Below, one piece after another: positions 46,946 through 56,639 of a DNA stretch of 64,000 nucleotides. The stretch is taken from the NCBI RefSeq assembly GCF_003573695.1, contig NC_039361.1, positions 98,768,279-98,832,278 on the forward strand, written 5' to 3'. The stretch is from Papaver somniferum. Its lineage: Eukaryota; Streptophyta; Magnoliopsida; Ranunculales; Papaveraceae. The position numbers were made by a program, and so were the translations under genes. Under the pieces are notes generated by a model. The model was not told where the DNA came from and ran no database searches. It worked only from the letters and a program-made list of their open reading frames with translations. Position 1 is the stretch's first letter, and each line of letters begins with the position of its first letter.

Positions 46946-47190
46946 TCAGGGAGTCACGATGTTGTTTACGACCTGAAGGCGTTATTGTTCTCAATCTACG
47001 GAGAACCGCCTGAATCTATGCACAGTCTCTCCACATAATCAGGGAACGGTGAGTGTCATCGACGTTCTGAAGGCGTCCGCCGCCCAACTATTCTTCTATG
47101 TGGAGGTGGGTCTCTCTCCTACAGTCAGGGAACAGTGAGTATCACCGACGTCCTGAAGGCGTTAAGCTCTCAATCTAAGGAGAACCGCCA
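46946..47190. repeat. Tandem repeats around CTGAAGGCGT in E 5' LTR
   Basis: Three units share TCAGGGA..GTGAGT.TCA.CGACGT.CTGAAGGCGT, and two add TCTCAATCTA.GGAGAACCGCC. Spacing is about 85-100 bp. Confidence 0.65.
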
Positions 47191-47379
47191 AAATACTTTA
47201 TTCTGCATTGTGGTCACGACGAAATGCCAGGGATCGAGCGCTCAGCTGGTGGAGGCTTTTCGAAAACATATTCATCATGGCTTCGTAAAATATGAATCGT
47301 TGCATTCCTGACAGCCGTGTCAAAAACATGCCTCATGATTTTACGGTTTTTGCCCTTTGTTGAAAATCCACCATCTACA

Positions 47380-48449
47380 ACCAGCATATCACCATTTGCA
47401 CCCATTCACCTATACTTCACCTGCACTTCCCCATATCCACCAGCATACACCCCATCAGATGCAGTTCATACCACCAGCACAACATAGATCACTTGAAGGT
47501 CCTGAAATCATTACTTGCTTGCTGCCATCATCGCCTCAGTTCGTACCACCGGTCCATACATCCAGCTCCATTATACCGACAGCAAGAAGTGCTCATTGAC
47601 CACTACGTCTCTATCAGGTATTTCCATCACAGTTGCAGTCACGACATCCATCACCATTCCACTTGTTACCAGGTCATAGTTCCCACAACCACAACATCAC
47701 ATCTCACTCCATCTCGTCGCAGCTGTTTTGGTTTGCTTATTTGGTTACTTAGTCAAGTTTTCTATATGTGTTTTGTTTTTCCATGAACTCCAGTAGCTAA
47801 TTGCATCTTTATTAGGGACAACTTCAACGTCTGGAACATGATTTCAAATTGATATTTAAAAGGCCTATTTTCTTGCGATTATTTTGTTATTGTTGGTTGA
47901 TGATTCTATTGCTAATTCGAGACTTCTTCGATCCCTAATTGTCTAGATGCTCCGAGTACAAGTAGCGATATATGGATATTGATGGTGGGACTTTGTTAAT
48001 TATCCGTGTGTAGAGATTGACACTAGTAGATGAGTCGAGCCTATGTATTTTTCACTAGGAATAACCTATCTCAAAGAACTTAAAGCATTTGTTTAAGTCA
48101 CACCTAGAGAGCGTACTTCTAGGAAACTTGGCAAGTAGAATCCGGTAGTCGAGCGCTTCCGTGTCCGGTGAACTTAGAAGATATAACGGAATAGTAGAGC
48201 GTACTAATTATTCTAGGGTTATTAGTAATAAGATACTTTGCAGAAACTAGCTATATCAATAAGATTCATGTTTTGTTACCGAGAAAGAGTCCTGGATCAT
48301 TCTCATCCTCATATTTGCATTAATATTCAGAAATTAAATTGACAACTTTAGACTCAACTCTCCATTAGGAACGAACCTTCTTGTCATTGTACTACTAGTT
48401 AGTGTAAGAGAAGTAAGGAATTTATTTTTGCGAGTTCGACACGTTGTCA
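47380..48449 (+). repeat. Element C 5' LTR, second part
   Basis: Resumes the C LTR after element E and ends ACGTTGTCA. It matches 53026-54161, except for a 60-odd-base segment near 53535-53600 that is absent here. Confidence 0.88.
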
Positions 48450-48453
48450 AAAT

Positions 48454-48471
48454 TGGCGCCGCTGCCGGGAA
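48454..48471 (+). other. Primer binding site of element C
   Basis: TGGCGCCGCTGCCGGGAA, four bases after the 5' LTR end. It is the standard Athila-type primer site and closer to consensus than that of element A. Confidence 0.9.
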
Positions 48472-48642
48472 GCAGTCGGTAGTTTGAGTTGTTATTTACT
48501 TTTCTGATTTTGCATTTAGTTTTTATTCTTATCTTTTACTAATTTATCTTTTTAGAATCTTATTTCAGGTACCATCAATCACTTGTTTTGTGTGTGCGCA
48601 ATTGGGAACAAGAGGTAGGTCTCTAAATGAATTGTGTGCAAG

Positions 48643-50269
48643 ATGTATCCTTTTGCAAACAACATATATGGTTCACAAGAACAAGCATATTATGGTAATA
48701 ATTATTATTTTCAATCTCACTCTTACAATATATTCCAACCATATGTGGGATACAATCAAAACCAATCTTTTGGTTATGATGATTATTCTACAAGACCTTG
48801 TGATTTTTGTCATACATCGCAGCAACCTTACGGTGGTTATGTAAGTGGACAATCACAAGGATGGGGGGATAGTAATACTTCTCATACGTTCCAATCTAGT
48901 TTCTTGCATATGCCTAATGAATTCATGGATTTGCGACGTACATGGAGACAGATTAACTCAACTCTCAATGTGCCGAGTTCTGTACCAAGTGAAACATATG
49001 ATAGTGTACTTATACCTGTTTCGGATCGTACTTATGATCCTTCACCCATTCAAAAGGAAGATATATGGTCTAGAGAAGCTATTGTGAATAGTAGCGGAAA
49101 ATGTGTTAACATAAAGAAACTCTTTAGACAATATGTGCAGTTGGAAGAAGAGGGGGAACGGAAGATACTCTTCAAGCAATTTCTAGGGCCATACATATGG
49201 AGGTTAAACGCCGTGTTGATAATGGAGAAGATCCCCAAGAAGAAGATTCTGAGGATGATGAACCTTTGGACAATATTGATAATGACGGTGCTACTAGATC
49301 AACTCAATATCATAATGATCATTCTCCTATTCAAAAGGAACAAGTTGAGTCTAGAAACACTACCATTATTGATGGTAAGACTTATGTTGTGTATGAGAGC
49401 GCTCATGATTATGACATTTTTGTGCATCATTCCCAAATTCGGAGATAGTGGATACTTTGAATGAGAAGTCAACTTGTGAAGAACGTAAGGATTACGATAA
49501 TTTGCTTATGGAAGATTCTGATTTATTTTCCGATGAGGAGGACTTGGTTATAGAAGAAACCAATGAATGTCTTGACAAGAGTTCGAGTGAGAATAATGAT
49601 ACTTGTGATGTGAGAATGGAAGTGTCCAGCAGTACCAAGGATTCAGAAATACATGAGGTTTTGCAAGGTTTGTCTAACCCTTTATGTGAATCTCTATCTA
49701 ATGATGATCCTCCCAAATTAGTAGTAGTTTCCCAAAGAGTTGTTAATCCATCATTTAGGAAGATACCTCATTTGGGGTTGGAATTGTGTGCTTCAAAATC
49801 TTTATCCGAATTTCTTGCTTTTAAATATTCACCATATGTGTTTGAGTCTAACACCATGCAGGTTTGTAAAGAGGAGCCGATTGAAGTTCCTTCCACTTAT
49901 GTTTTGTATACACTTCTGAGTGTAGAAAGAACTAAGCGTGGGGGTGACTCTCGTGGGATGATAGTTTCATTTTCCCCACCATTAGCTAACATTCTTGTGA
50001 AGCTTTTGCAATGTATGCATATTGTTTTGTGGGTGGATCCTCAAATTTTCAGATTGTTGATATACGGGGAGTTTATTTTGAATGTTACTCGTATGCGTCA
50101 ATCAGGTGAACAATTCCAATTCTTACTTCCTTGTCTTTTTCAAGTATTCCTCTTATTCTTTTTGCAATGGTATCAAACATTGAGGACAATGTTTGATTTA
50201 AGTGTGGGGGTAGGGTTCCATAAGACAAAAATTGACGTATACAAAACTCTAACTTTTAGAGATTTTTGA
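48643..50269 (+). pseudogene. Non-canonical protein of element C, two frameshifts
   Basis: The ATG at 48643 starts MYPFANNIYGSQEQ. The N-terminus is Tyr/Gln/Gly-rich, as in element A. Three frames follow each other: to about 49195 (with SPIQKEDI), 49197-49448 (with SPIQKEQ and ETYVVYE-like KTYVVYES) and 49435-50269 (acidic, then KIPHLGLELCAS, VDPQIFRLLIYG and a hydrophobic end). The motifs SPIQK, PHLGL and DPQxFRLL are shared in order with element A (5076-6359 plus 4686-5015). No polymerase or zinc knuckle is present. The two frameshifts make it non-functional as it stands. Its molecular role is unknown. Confidence 0.7.
50175..50216 (+). other. Internal hairpin and polypurine-like tract of element C
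   Basis: AAACATTG-AGGA-CAATGTTT is a perfect 8-bp stem with a 4-base loop, followed by GATTTAAGTGTGGGGGTAGG. It overlaps the end of the coding frame. Counterpart of 4494-4531 in element A. Confidence 0.8.
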
Positions 50270-51484
50270 ACTATTTAGAATGAACTCTAGCCTTTCTAAG
50301 TAGCTGAAAAAAATTTTTCGACAATGAGGTATATTTTAACTGTGTCGGGATTAGATTCCAACTAAATAGCTTGTTTAGTGTTTATCTTCTATTGTTCAGA
50401 AATAGCTACGAGTTGGAGTATCGTTTTTGTAGTTATGTAATTTGTATATAATTTGTAGAGTTCGATGCCTTTAGTTAAAAAAAATAAAAATAAAATAATT
50501 TTTTTTTTGCATAATAAACTTCAAAATCTAGAAACTTGTGCCTTCAGATAGTTGTTACCATATCTCGGAATCATCACCATATCACTTTCTGTTTTTATTT
50601 TTGCAGGTGGGTCACTAATATCGAATTGTTATTACTGCTAGGATGAATTAAAGTGATTGAGTTACTAAAAAAAATAGACCAATTAGACCAATCGGATTAT
50701 ATATATGAAAAAAAATTGAAAAGAAAAAAAAATGACACTTGGATAGCAATATGTGTGTGTTCTCCCTGTCTCCGTCGCCTAAACAAGCGTGGAATGCAGG
50801 ATCTACGGGAATTAGCATGTAATCTGCTGACAAGAAGCATGCGCTTGGATCCAAAAGATCTAATCATGTTTTCGATTCAAAAAAAAAGTGAAAACAAAGA
50901 AAGAAAACAAAAAAGTTAATATTATTATTGTTCAATTAATAAATCGACCGCTGGTTCCCTTGTATTTGCCAGCCGAGTTGATCTAGAATTAGGATTATCG
51001 ACCACTGGTTCCCTTGTATATGCCAGCTGAGTTGATATTAGAATTCAGACCAGTATCTCAATCCATTAGGTTTCTTATGTTTATTTTGGCGGTGACCTTC
51101 AGACAGATATGGGAAACACCGTTCACTTAGTCAACATTCGCAAGCATGTATCTCTATATCCATCTTCTTAATCTATTCATGTGTGATTGTGGTTAGTTAT
51201 TCCGAGTATTGTGGTTTGTTCGACTTTCTGAGAAGAGCTTTACTTATATATAAATTGGATTCACATCAGGGTACTTCCTCCTGCAGTCATTTTGAATTCG
51301 TTCATAGATTTGTCACAGGTAGCTGGAGTTGGAAATATAGGTTTTGTAGGTAAACCTCTTGTAAACCTTCACGAGACTAAAACTCGTCCACTAAGGACAC
51401 CTAGGGTTTTAAAGGCTTGTTATTTATGCTAAAAGTAACCGTATCATCGACGACACGGGGTTGTTGTATTTTAGTTTAGTTTTG
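50217..51484 (+). other. Conserved non-coding 3' region of element C
   Basis: It carries blocks matching element A in the same relative orientation, for example CTGTCTCCGTCGCCTAA at 50765, AAGAAGCATGCGCTTGGAT at 50834 and GATATGGGAAACACCGTTC at 51105. It includes a duplicated unit of about 57 bp at 50943-51050. Confidence 0.65.
50943..51050 (+). repeat. Two tandem units of about 57 bp in element C
   Basis: TCGACCGCTGGTTCCCTTG..GCCAGCCGAGTTGAT is followed by TCGACCACTGGTTCCCTTG..GCCAGCTGAGTTGAT. Element A has a single related copy near 3900-3935. Confidence 0.75.
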
Positions 51485-51523
51485 TTTGCTCGAGGACTAG
51501 CAAAGATTAGGTGTGGACCAATT
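51485..51523 (+). other. 3' hairpin and degenerate polypurine tract of element C
   Basis: TTTGCT-CGAGGACT-AGCAAA hairpin, then GATTAGGTGTGGACCAATT before the LTR. The corresponding tract in element A is AAGTTTGGGGG, so the purine run here is mutated or naturally weaker. Confidence 0.7.
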
Positions 51524-54161
51524 TGATAGGTGTCTAAAACACTCTATTTCGATAATGATTTCTCATGCATTTCTTATTAGTTTTTTGTACAGTACGTTTG
51601 CTTTTATTTCTTTTTACGTACAATGGATTGAACTTGAATAAAGAAAGAAAAATCATCGGAATGGAGCATATTGGCATGGACACTTAAAGCTCGGGTCAGT
51701 GGATGCATGGATTTGAAAACCAAGACGAACTGGGTGTGCCACTGGAGTTAAAAGAGAATTCTTATTCTCTTGATGTTTGTTGTCAGGGAACCAGTAAGTC
51801 TCATAAGTTCTCATAAGGGGACATGGGAGTTTGCAACCGGTTAAAGATTAGGCTAATGGGCTTAACATGAGATCGGCAATTTGTTAGACCACAAAGCTGT
51901 AAGTGGAGTTTACCACTTGAGCAGTACAAACGTTCCTGGGAAACAAGACACTTTAAAAACCAACAATGTAGAGAGCAGAGAGGTCAAGTTTTCACCAGCT
52001 CAAATCTTGAGCTGTTGCACTATTTTCCTAGCCGCCGGCCATGGATTCGATGGGTATCTATCAGGGTCAAGAGTCTGGTCTGAGATTAACATGAACAAGG
52101 AAGATGGTGTATCTGTTGGTGTTGAAACCGTAGAAACAAGAAGCAAACTCTGCTGCCGCTCAAATTCCAGGTAAATGGAGAAGGATTGGAGGCAGTCATT
52201 GAGTTCAGTGACAAGAGTGAATGAATGGGTTTGTTTATAATTCGAAATTGCAGGTTAAAGAGAACTCAGTAGAACAGCAAAATGAGTGTCTCTGCTTTAC
52301 AAGTTTCAGGCACATAATGTGTTCGATAGAAAGCCTGAACTAGTCTGCTGCCAGCTTGTCACTCAACCAGTGCCTATAACAAAGCAAGCTGTTGTCATTG
52401 GGTTTGTGGGGATTGAATGAGACGTATCCGGAAAGTTAGAACATAGGTTCAGAGGCTAAGAAGAGCACGTGACCGGCGGTACCAATTTGTGACAGATTGG
52501 GTTCGAGTCGGTTTCATATTTACAAGGGTTTGCTGCCAATTGGAATCTGTGGTCCTCATGGGTCTTTGAGATCGGTTAGAAACAGAATTTGAGCGAGAAT
52601 GCCACCAGTCGAGCAGCCGTAGATTGCACCATCTTTCCATGATTCGAGCGTCTGGTGAGTGTTTTCCGAGGGTATTGTGGTTGTTTCCAGGGAGGTTCAG
52701 TTGAAGCACAAGTTTATGGAAGGGAAAGACCTGGTGCCGTTAGTTAGCCATGGTTCGATGGCAGTGAAAATATGCTCTTGCTCTCACGGAGTATGTGGCT
52801 TGAGTTCATATGGGATTGGTTCTATTTTCTTGCCGAGAAGTCAGCTAAGAAAGTAAGTTACAGCTGTTGATTGCAGGATCTGGAAGAGGAAATTGGAGCT
52901 ATAAAAAGAGGCGGAAGGCTACAGTTTTGAATCGCATACCCCTCACCTCCGTTCACAACCAACAGAGAGGAGCTTTGCTCCTCTGCAAACCCTATTCCAC
53001 CATCTCCATCACCACCTGCATCCACCAGCATATCACCATCTGCACCCATTCACCTATACTTCACCTGCACTTCCCCATCTCCACCAGCATACACCACATC
53101 AGCTGCAGTTCATACCACCAGCACAGCATAGATCACTTGAAGGTCCTGAAATCATTACTTGCTCGCTGCCATCATCGCCTCAGTTCGTACCACCAGTCCA
53201 TACATCCAGCTCTATTATACCAGCAGCAAGAAGTGCTCATTGACTACTACGTCGCCATCAGGTCTTTCCATCACAGTTGCAGCAACGGCATCCATCACCA
53301 TTCCACTGTTACCAGGCCACAGTTCCCACAACCACAGCATCACATCTCACTCCATCTCGCCGCAGCTGTTTTGGTTTGCTTATTTGGTTACGTAGTCAAG
53401 TTTTCTATATGTGTTTTGTTTTGCCATGAACTCCAGTAGCTAATTGCATCTTGATTAGGGACAACTTCAACGTCCCGAACATGATTTCAAATTGATATTT
53501 AAAATGCCTGTTTTCTTGCGATTATTTTGTTATTGTTCATTCTTTACGGCGCCAATATTGTTGTATGAATTATTTCTCAATCGTTTAAGTTGCAAATTGA
53601 ATGGTTGGTTGATGATTCTATTGCTAATTCGAGACTTCTTCGACCCATAATTGTCTAGATGCTCCGAGTACAAGTAGCGATATATGGGTATTGATGATGG
53701 GACTTTGTTAAATATTCATGTGTAGAAATTAACACTAGTAGATGAGTCGAGCCTATGTATTTGTCACTAGGAATAGCCTATCTCAAAGAACTTAAAGCAT
53801 TTGTTTAAGTCACACCTAGAGAGCGTACTTCTAGGAAACTTGGCGACTAGAATCCGGTAGTTGAGCGCTTCCGTGTCCGGTGAACTTAGAACATATAACG
53901 GAATAGTTGAGCGTACTAATTATTCTAGGGTTATTAGTAATGAGATACTTTGTAGAAACTAGCTACATCAATAAGATTCATGTTCTGTGACCGAGAAAGA
54001 GTCCTGGATCATTCTCATCCTCATATTTGCATTAATATTCAGAAATTGAATTGACAACTTTAGATTCAACTCTCCCTTAGGAACGAACCTGCTTGTCATT
54101 GTGCTACTAGTTAGTGTAAGAGAAGTAAGGAATTTATTTTTTCGATTTCGACACCTCGTCA
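51524..54161 (+). repeat. Element C 3' LTR
   Basis: Uninterrupted copy, TGATAGG..GTCA. It shows the empty site ACCAG where element E entered the other LTR. The ORF 52867-53439 is a translation of His/Ser-rich LTR sequence, not a gene. Confidence 0.92.
52900..52907 (+). promoter_or_regulatory. TATA-like box in element C 3' LTR
   Basis: TATAAAAA in the context GAGCTATAAAAAGAGG. In the 5' LTR the matching site reads GCAATAAAAAGAGG. Which form was original cannot be told. Confidence 0.45.
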
Positions 54162-54246
54162 TTCATAAACAATCACTTTCGGAGAAAGGACTTATAGGTA
54201 GGAAAAGTTTTAGATTGAGGTATATTTGGATACCCTCGTATTTTCA
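54162..54246 (+). repeat. Element F 3' LTR, last 85 bp
   Basis: Follows the target duplication of C and ends GTATTTTCA, like the D LTR end GCTTTTTCA. It closes the F LTR directly against the PMD gene. Confidence 0.7.
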
Positions 54247-54252
54247 CTATAC

Positions 54253-56112
54253 CTGAACTACAGTGAAATTCCCATTAAATTGACAGGCGTTCGCCCTAGA
54301 AGCTCTACGCATTTCTGCCAAAAAATGTGCCAAGAAAGCAGTGCCCCATGAATACTCATAAACCTTATCCAAGGGATCCAAGTATTGTAGGTTGTTCATA
54401 TGCACCCTGTTACCATTAGCGTCAGGGAATATTATGGAGCCCAAGGTGAACAACAGATAAGCAGCGACAGTTTGCTTAATTTGTTCGGGATTCAATTCCC
54501 CGTCCTTCGTATGCCCAAACGATCGAATGAGATCGACGAATTTGATAATCTTTGTCCGGTTACGCTCTGTCTTGTACATATTTTCCATAGTCGTTTCCTG
54601 GTCCCACCCAAATAACTTTTTAGTCAGTTGATAGATCTTGGCCCATTCTAGGTCCTTACAGTGATCTCCTTCCTTAACGGCTTTCCCAAGAACCTCTAGA
54701 CCTAGTATTCTTTGTACATCTCCAGGGATAATGGTTATCTCTCCAAAAAGAAAATGCATGGTATCAGTTTGACCAAAAAACCTCTCCAAGAAGCAGTTCG
54801 CCGTGACTTGATCAGTGGCCACGTAATTTTCTGCCGCGGGATACAACCCAGATTCTCTGACTAATACTTGAACAACGTCACACTCAAACTCCAAAGGCCA
54901 TATATCCATTGATTGATGGAAGCTAACACATAAGGCTTTCTTGTGGTCCTATAAAACACCAATCTAAATTAAATTCACTTGATTGTAGATAAATAATATA
55001 ATAACAAGATACAAGCGTCTTACAAAAGTTTGATAGATCCAACGAGCCCAAGAGTGCTTGTAGTCAAATAAGAGTTGCGGATTTCTCTCTTCACCCCACT
55101 GTTTGCCGTCATTGCGGTCTGGAATCATGTCATATCTTTTAGGAAGGTGGGATGGGGGTTCCTTTTCCTTTTTCTCACCGGATTCAACTTCAACTGCAGG
55201 TTATCCTAAGACTTGTGAGGATGATCCACCTGCTCGGGCTGGTTGAGGAGGGACATATTTTTCCCACTCTTCATCTTCACTACTGCTTGTATCCCTTGTA
55301 CGCTCCCGAACTTACCACGTTCCGGATCAGATCGACTACGTCGAGGCCGAGAAGACTTGGGTTTACGCTCTTCAACAACTTTTCCCTTTCTTTTATTGAT
55401 TGTGATGCTCTAGACCTACGTCCCAATATGTCAACTGAGTTATATGCATAAAAACGGCATGGAGGGTAAACATAAAAGCAGTGTCGGCAGATGTGTCGGG
55501 CTAGTAAACTACCGAACAACAAAGCCGGTATTTTGGGAATTTTGTACAGAGATTTAACAAAAGAAGGAAATCAAAACCGACATGGATGTTAAACAAAACG
55601 ACACTTGGCTATTTACAAATAAACTATGTCGGTAATATGCGAAATTTGTACAGAGATTTAACAAAAGTAGAAAATCAAAAACGGCATAGGATTTATGAAA
55701 TATATAAAGCCAGCACTTTGTACCGGCAATTCTATTTCTACGCCGGTAGTTTCATGCCATAAAAGGGGGATACAAGACATATAATCCGGCATGGTTTTCA
55801 AATTGAATTCTACGACGAAACAAACTTGTATGAATTTCAATTGACTATATTTCCATTTCAAATTTTTCTTTTAGTGCAGTAGAAAGACTAAACAAATTAA
55901 CTAGATTTCAATAAACCCTAAAAATCTTTCAAATCAACATAGATGCACTTACCATATCATATATGTTATCTCCTCATCATCATATTGTTCAAGAGCTGCT
56001 TGATGTATCCTTGCTTCGTGCACTTGTTGTATTTTTGATTTCGATTTCCACCAACATCAACAAACCCTTCAGGATTAGGTTTGGGTTTTTCAGGAGGTTT
56101 GCGACGACTCAT
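54253..56112 (-). pseudogene. Plant mobile domain (PMD) pseudogene P1
   Basis: Exon 3 (54949-54253) is open: it follows a TTTTATAG acceptor, starts DHKKALCVSFHQS, and contains the PMD core YVATDQVTANCFLERF, TDTMHFLFGEITIIPGDV, QRILGLEVLG, then AAYLLFTLGSIIFPDANGN and AFLAHFLAEMRRAS. It ends at a GTATAG donor cut by element F. Exon 2 (about 55430-55020) ends KHSWARWIYQTF before GTAAGA, but has a frameshift and a stop at 55201-55203. Exon 1 starts MSRRKPPEK at 56112 and needs a frameshift near 56045 to reach the P2-like Lys/Glu-rich part. PMD proteins act in the nucleus or ride on transposons. Downstream exons are not in the window. Confidence 0.75.
55440..55800. repeat. TGCCGG motif cluster 1 (P1 intron 1)
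   Basis: About nine near-matches to ATGCCGGTA or its complement, such as AACGGCATGG, AAGCCGGTAT, TATGTCGGTAA and TCCGGCATGG. The phrase TTTGTACAGAGATTTAACA also occurs twice (about 55541 and 55647). Confidence 0.7.
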
Positions 56113-56254
56113 TCTTATTTGATATATAAGACGAAATAAAATAAGGGAGTTTAGTGGTTTTGGAAGTTCTTTTGGAAGATCCGAGAAGTAAAAACAAAGA
56201 GAAATGAAAATATGGAATACTTTCCTTTCTATAACCATCACTTAAATAGAATTA

Positions 56255-56520
56255 AGGATTTTGTAACCGACATATAAATGGGATTAAGTAGTATATAACC
56301 GTCACATAAGTGGGATAAAGGAGTTTGTTCACTGCCACATAACTGGAATAAAGGAGTTTGTAACCGTCAGAATGCCGGTATGGAAAGATGGTACAATATA
56401 ATGCCGTAATTATAACAATAAGTTTAAATTGAGTAAAGGTTACCGGCACTGTATGTTGATCAAACTTCAATGCCGGTACGTGTACCATTATTGGTTATTA
56501 TTCAATGTCGGCTTTCGCAC
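56255..56520. repeat. TGCCGG motif cluster 2
   Basis: Eight or so matches, including GTAACCGACAT, GAATGCCGGTATG, TTACCGGCACTG, AATGCCGGTACG and AATGTCGGCTT. A phrase TAAxTGGGATTAAG-like / GGxATAAAGGAGTTTGT recurs. It lies upstream of P1 exon 1. Confidence 0.7.
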
Positions 56521-56639
56521 AACCAAAAGAAGTAGCCACCAAAGGTTTAAGCAAGAACACTGACCCAAACTGGCCTTCATACTAATCTCACGGAAATAAA
56601 CTTAAAAACATTAAACACATAAACAACGTTCCACATAAA

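Larger units (their letters stand above)
34220..47379 (-). mobile_element. Element E: Tat/Ogre-like retrotransposon nested in C 5' LTR
   Basis: It starts TGTAGATTGGG and ends CCATCTACA. The flanks ACCAA (34215-34219) and ACCAG (47380-47384) are a target duplication with one mismatch; the uninterrupted C 3' LTR reads ACCAG there. The primer site at 43823-43840 next to the right LTR gives minus orientation. Gag pieces, a protease-like fragment and an antisense gene are present; RT and integrase are missing. Similarity to B lies in the Gag N-terminus (MVDLRS), primer site and antisense ORF. The left LTR aligns with the right only to 36891. Confidence 0.85.
43844..47379 (-). repeat. Element E 5' LTR
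   Basis: 3.5 kb, starting TGTAGATGGGG and ending CCATCTACA. It contains TATAAATA (minus) at 44248-44255, the palindrome array 44676-44946, two large inverted repeats (45805-45870, 46006-46071) and tandem repeats (46500-46850, 46946-47190). The last 970 bp have no counterpart in the left LTR. Confidence 0.85.
32708..54161 (+). mobile_element. Element C: pol-less Athila-like retrotransposon in F LTR
   Basis: Starts TGATAGGTGTC and ends CTCGTCA. The flanks TCCAT (32703-32707) and TTCAT (54162-54166) are a target duplication with one mismatch. The 5' LTR is 32708-34219 plus 47380-48449, split by element E; the 3' LTR is 51524-54161. The primer site at 48454-48471 and the 3' hairpin at 51485-51504 give plus orientation. 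The 3.1-kb internal region has one broken ORF homologous to that of element A, twin hairpin modules and no polymerase. The LTRs differ at visibly more sites than those of A. Confidence 0.87.
25654..54246 (+). mobile_element. Element F: 5'-truncated copia-type element with one LTR
   Basis: A plus-strand element with a duplicated gene segment, a long spacer, polypurine tract CAAAGGGGGAGAT at 29953-29965 and a 3' LTR. The LTR runs 29966-32707 and, after nested element C, 54162-54246, ending GTATTTTCA. Its first bases match the D LTR family. No 5' LTR, primer site or polymerase is visible; the element is cut at 25654, where the host gypsy begins. The right end abuts a PMD splice donor, with CTATA as a possible target duplication at 54247-54251. 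Confidence 0.7.

Noticed and set aside
48454..48471. tRNA gene suggested by tRNA-complementary sequence
   Set aside because: Only the 18-base primer site next to the LTR is present; there is no cloverleaf sequence around it.
52867..53439. 190-codon plus-strand ORF
   Set aside because: It lies within the C 3' LTR, is rich in His/Ser from biased CACC/CATC repeats, and is broken in the 5' LTR.
54162..54246. A minus-strand reading (IYLNLKLFLPISPFS) that resembles the PMD segment YEHFPKLFTDYPFLK of P2, as a further P1 exon
   Set aside because: The stretch continues the F LTR across the target duplication of element C and ends in the LTR terminus, so the similarity is chance.
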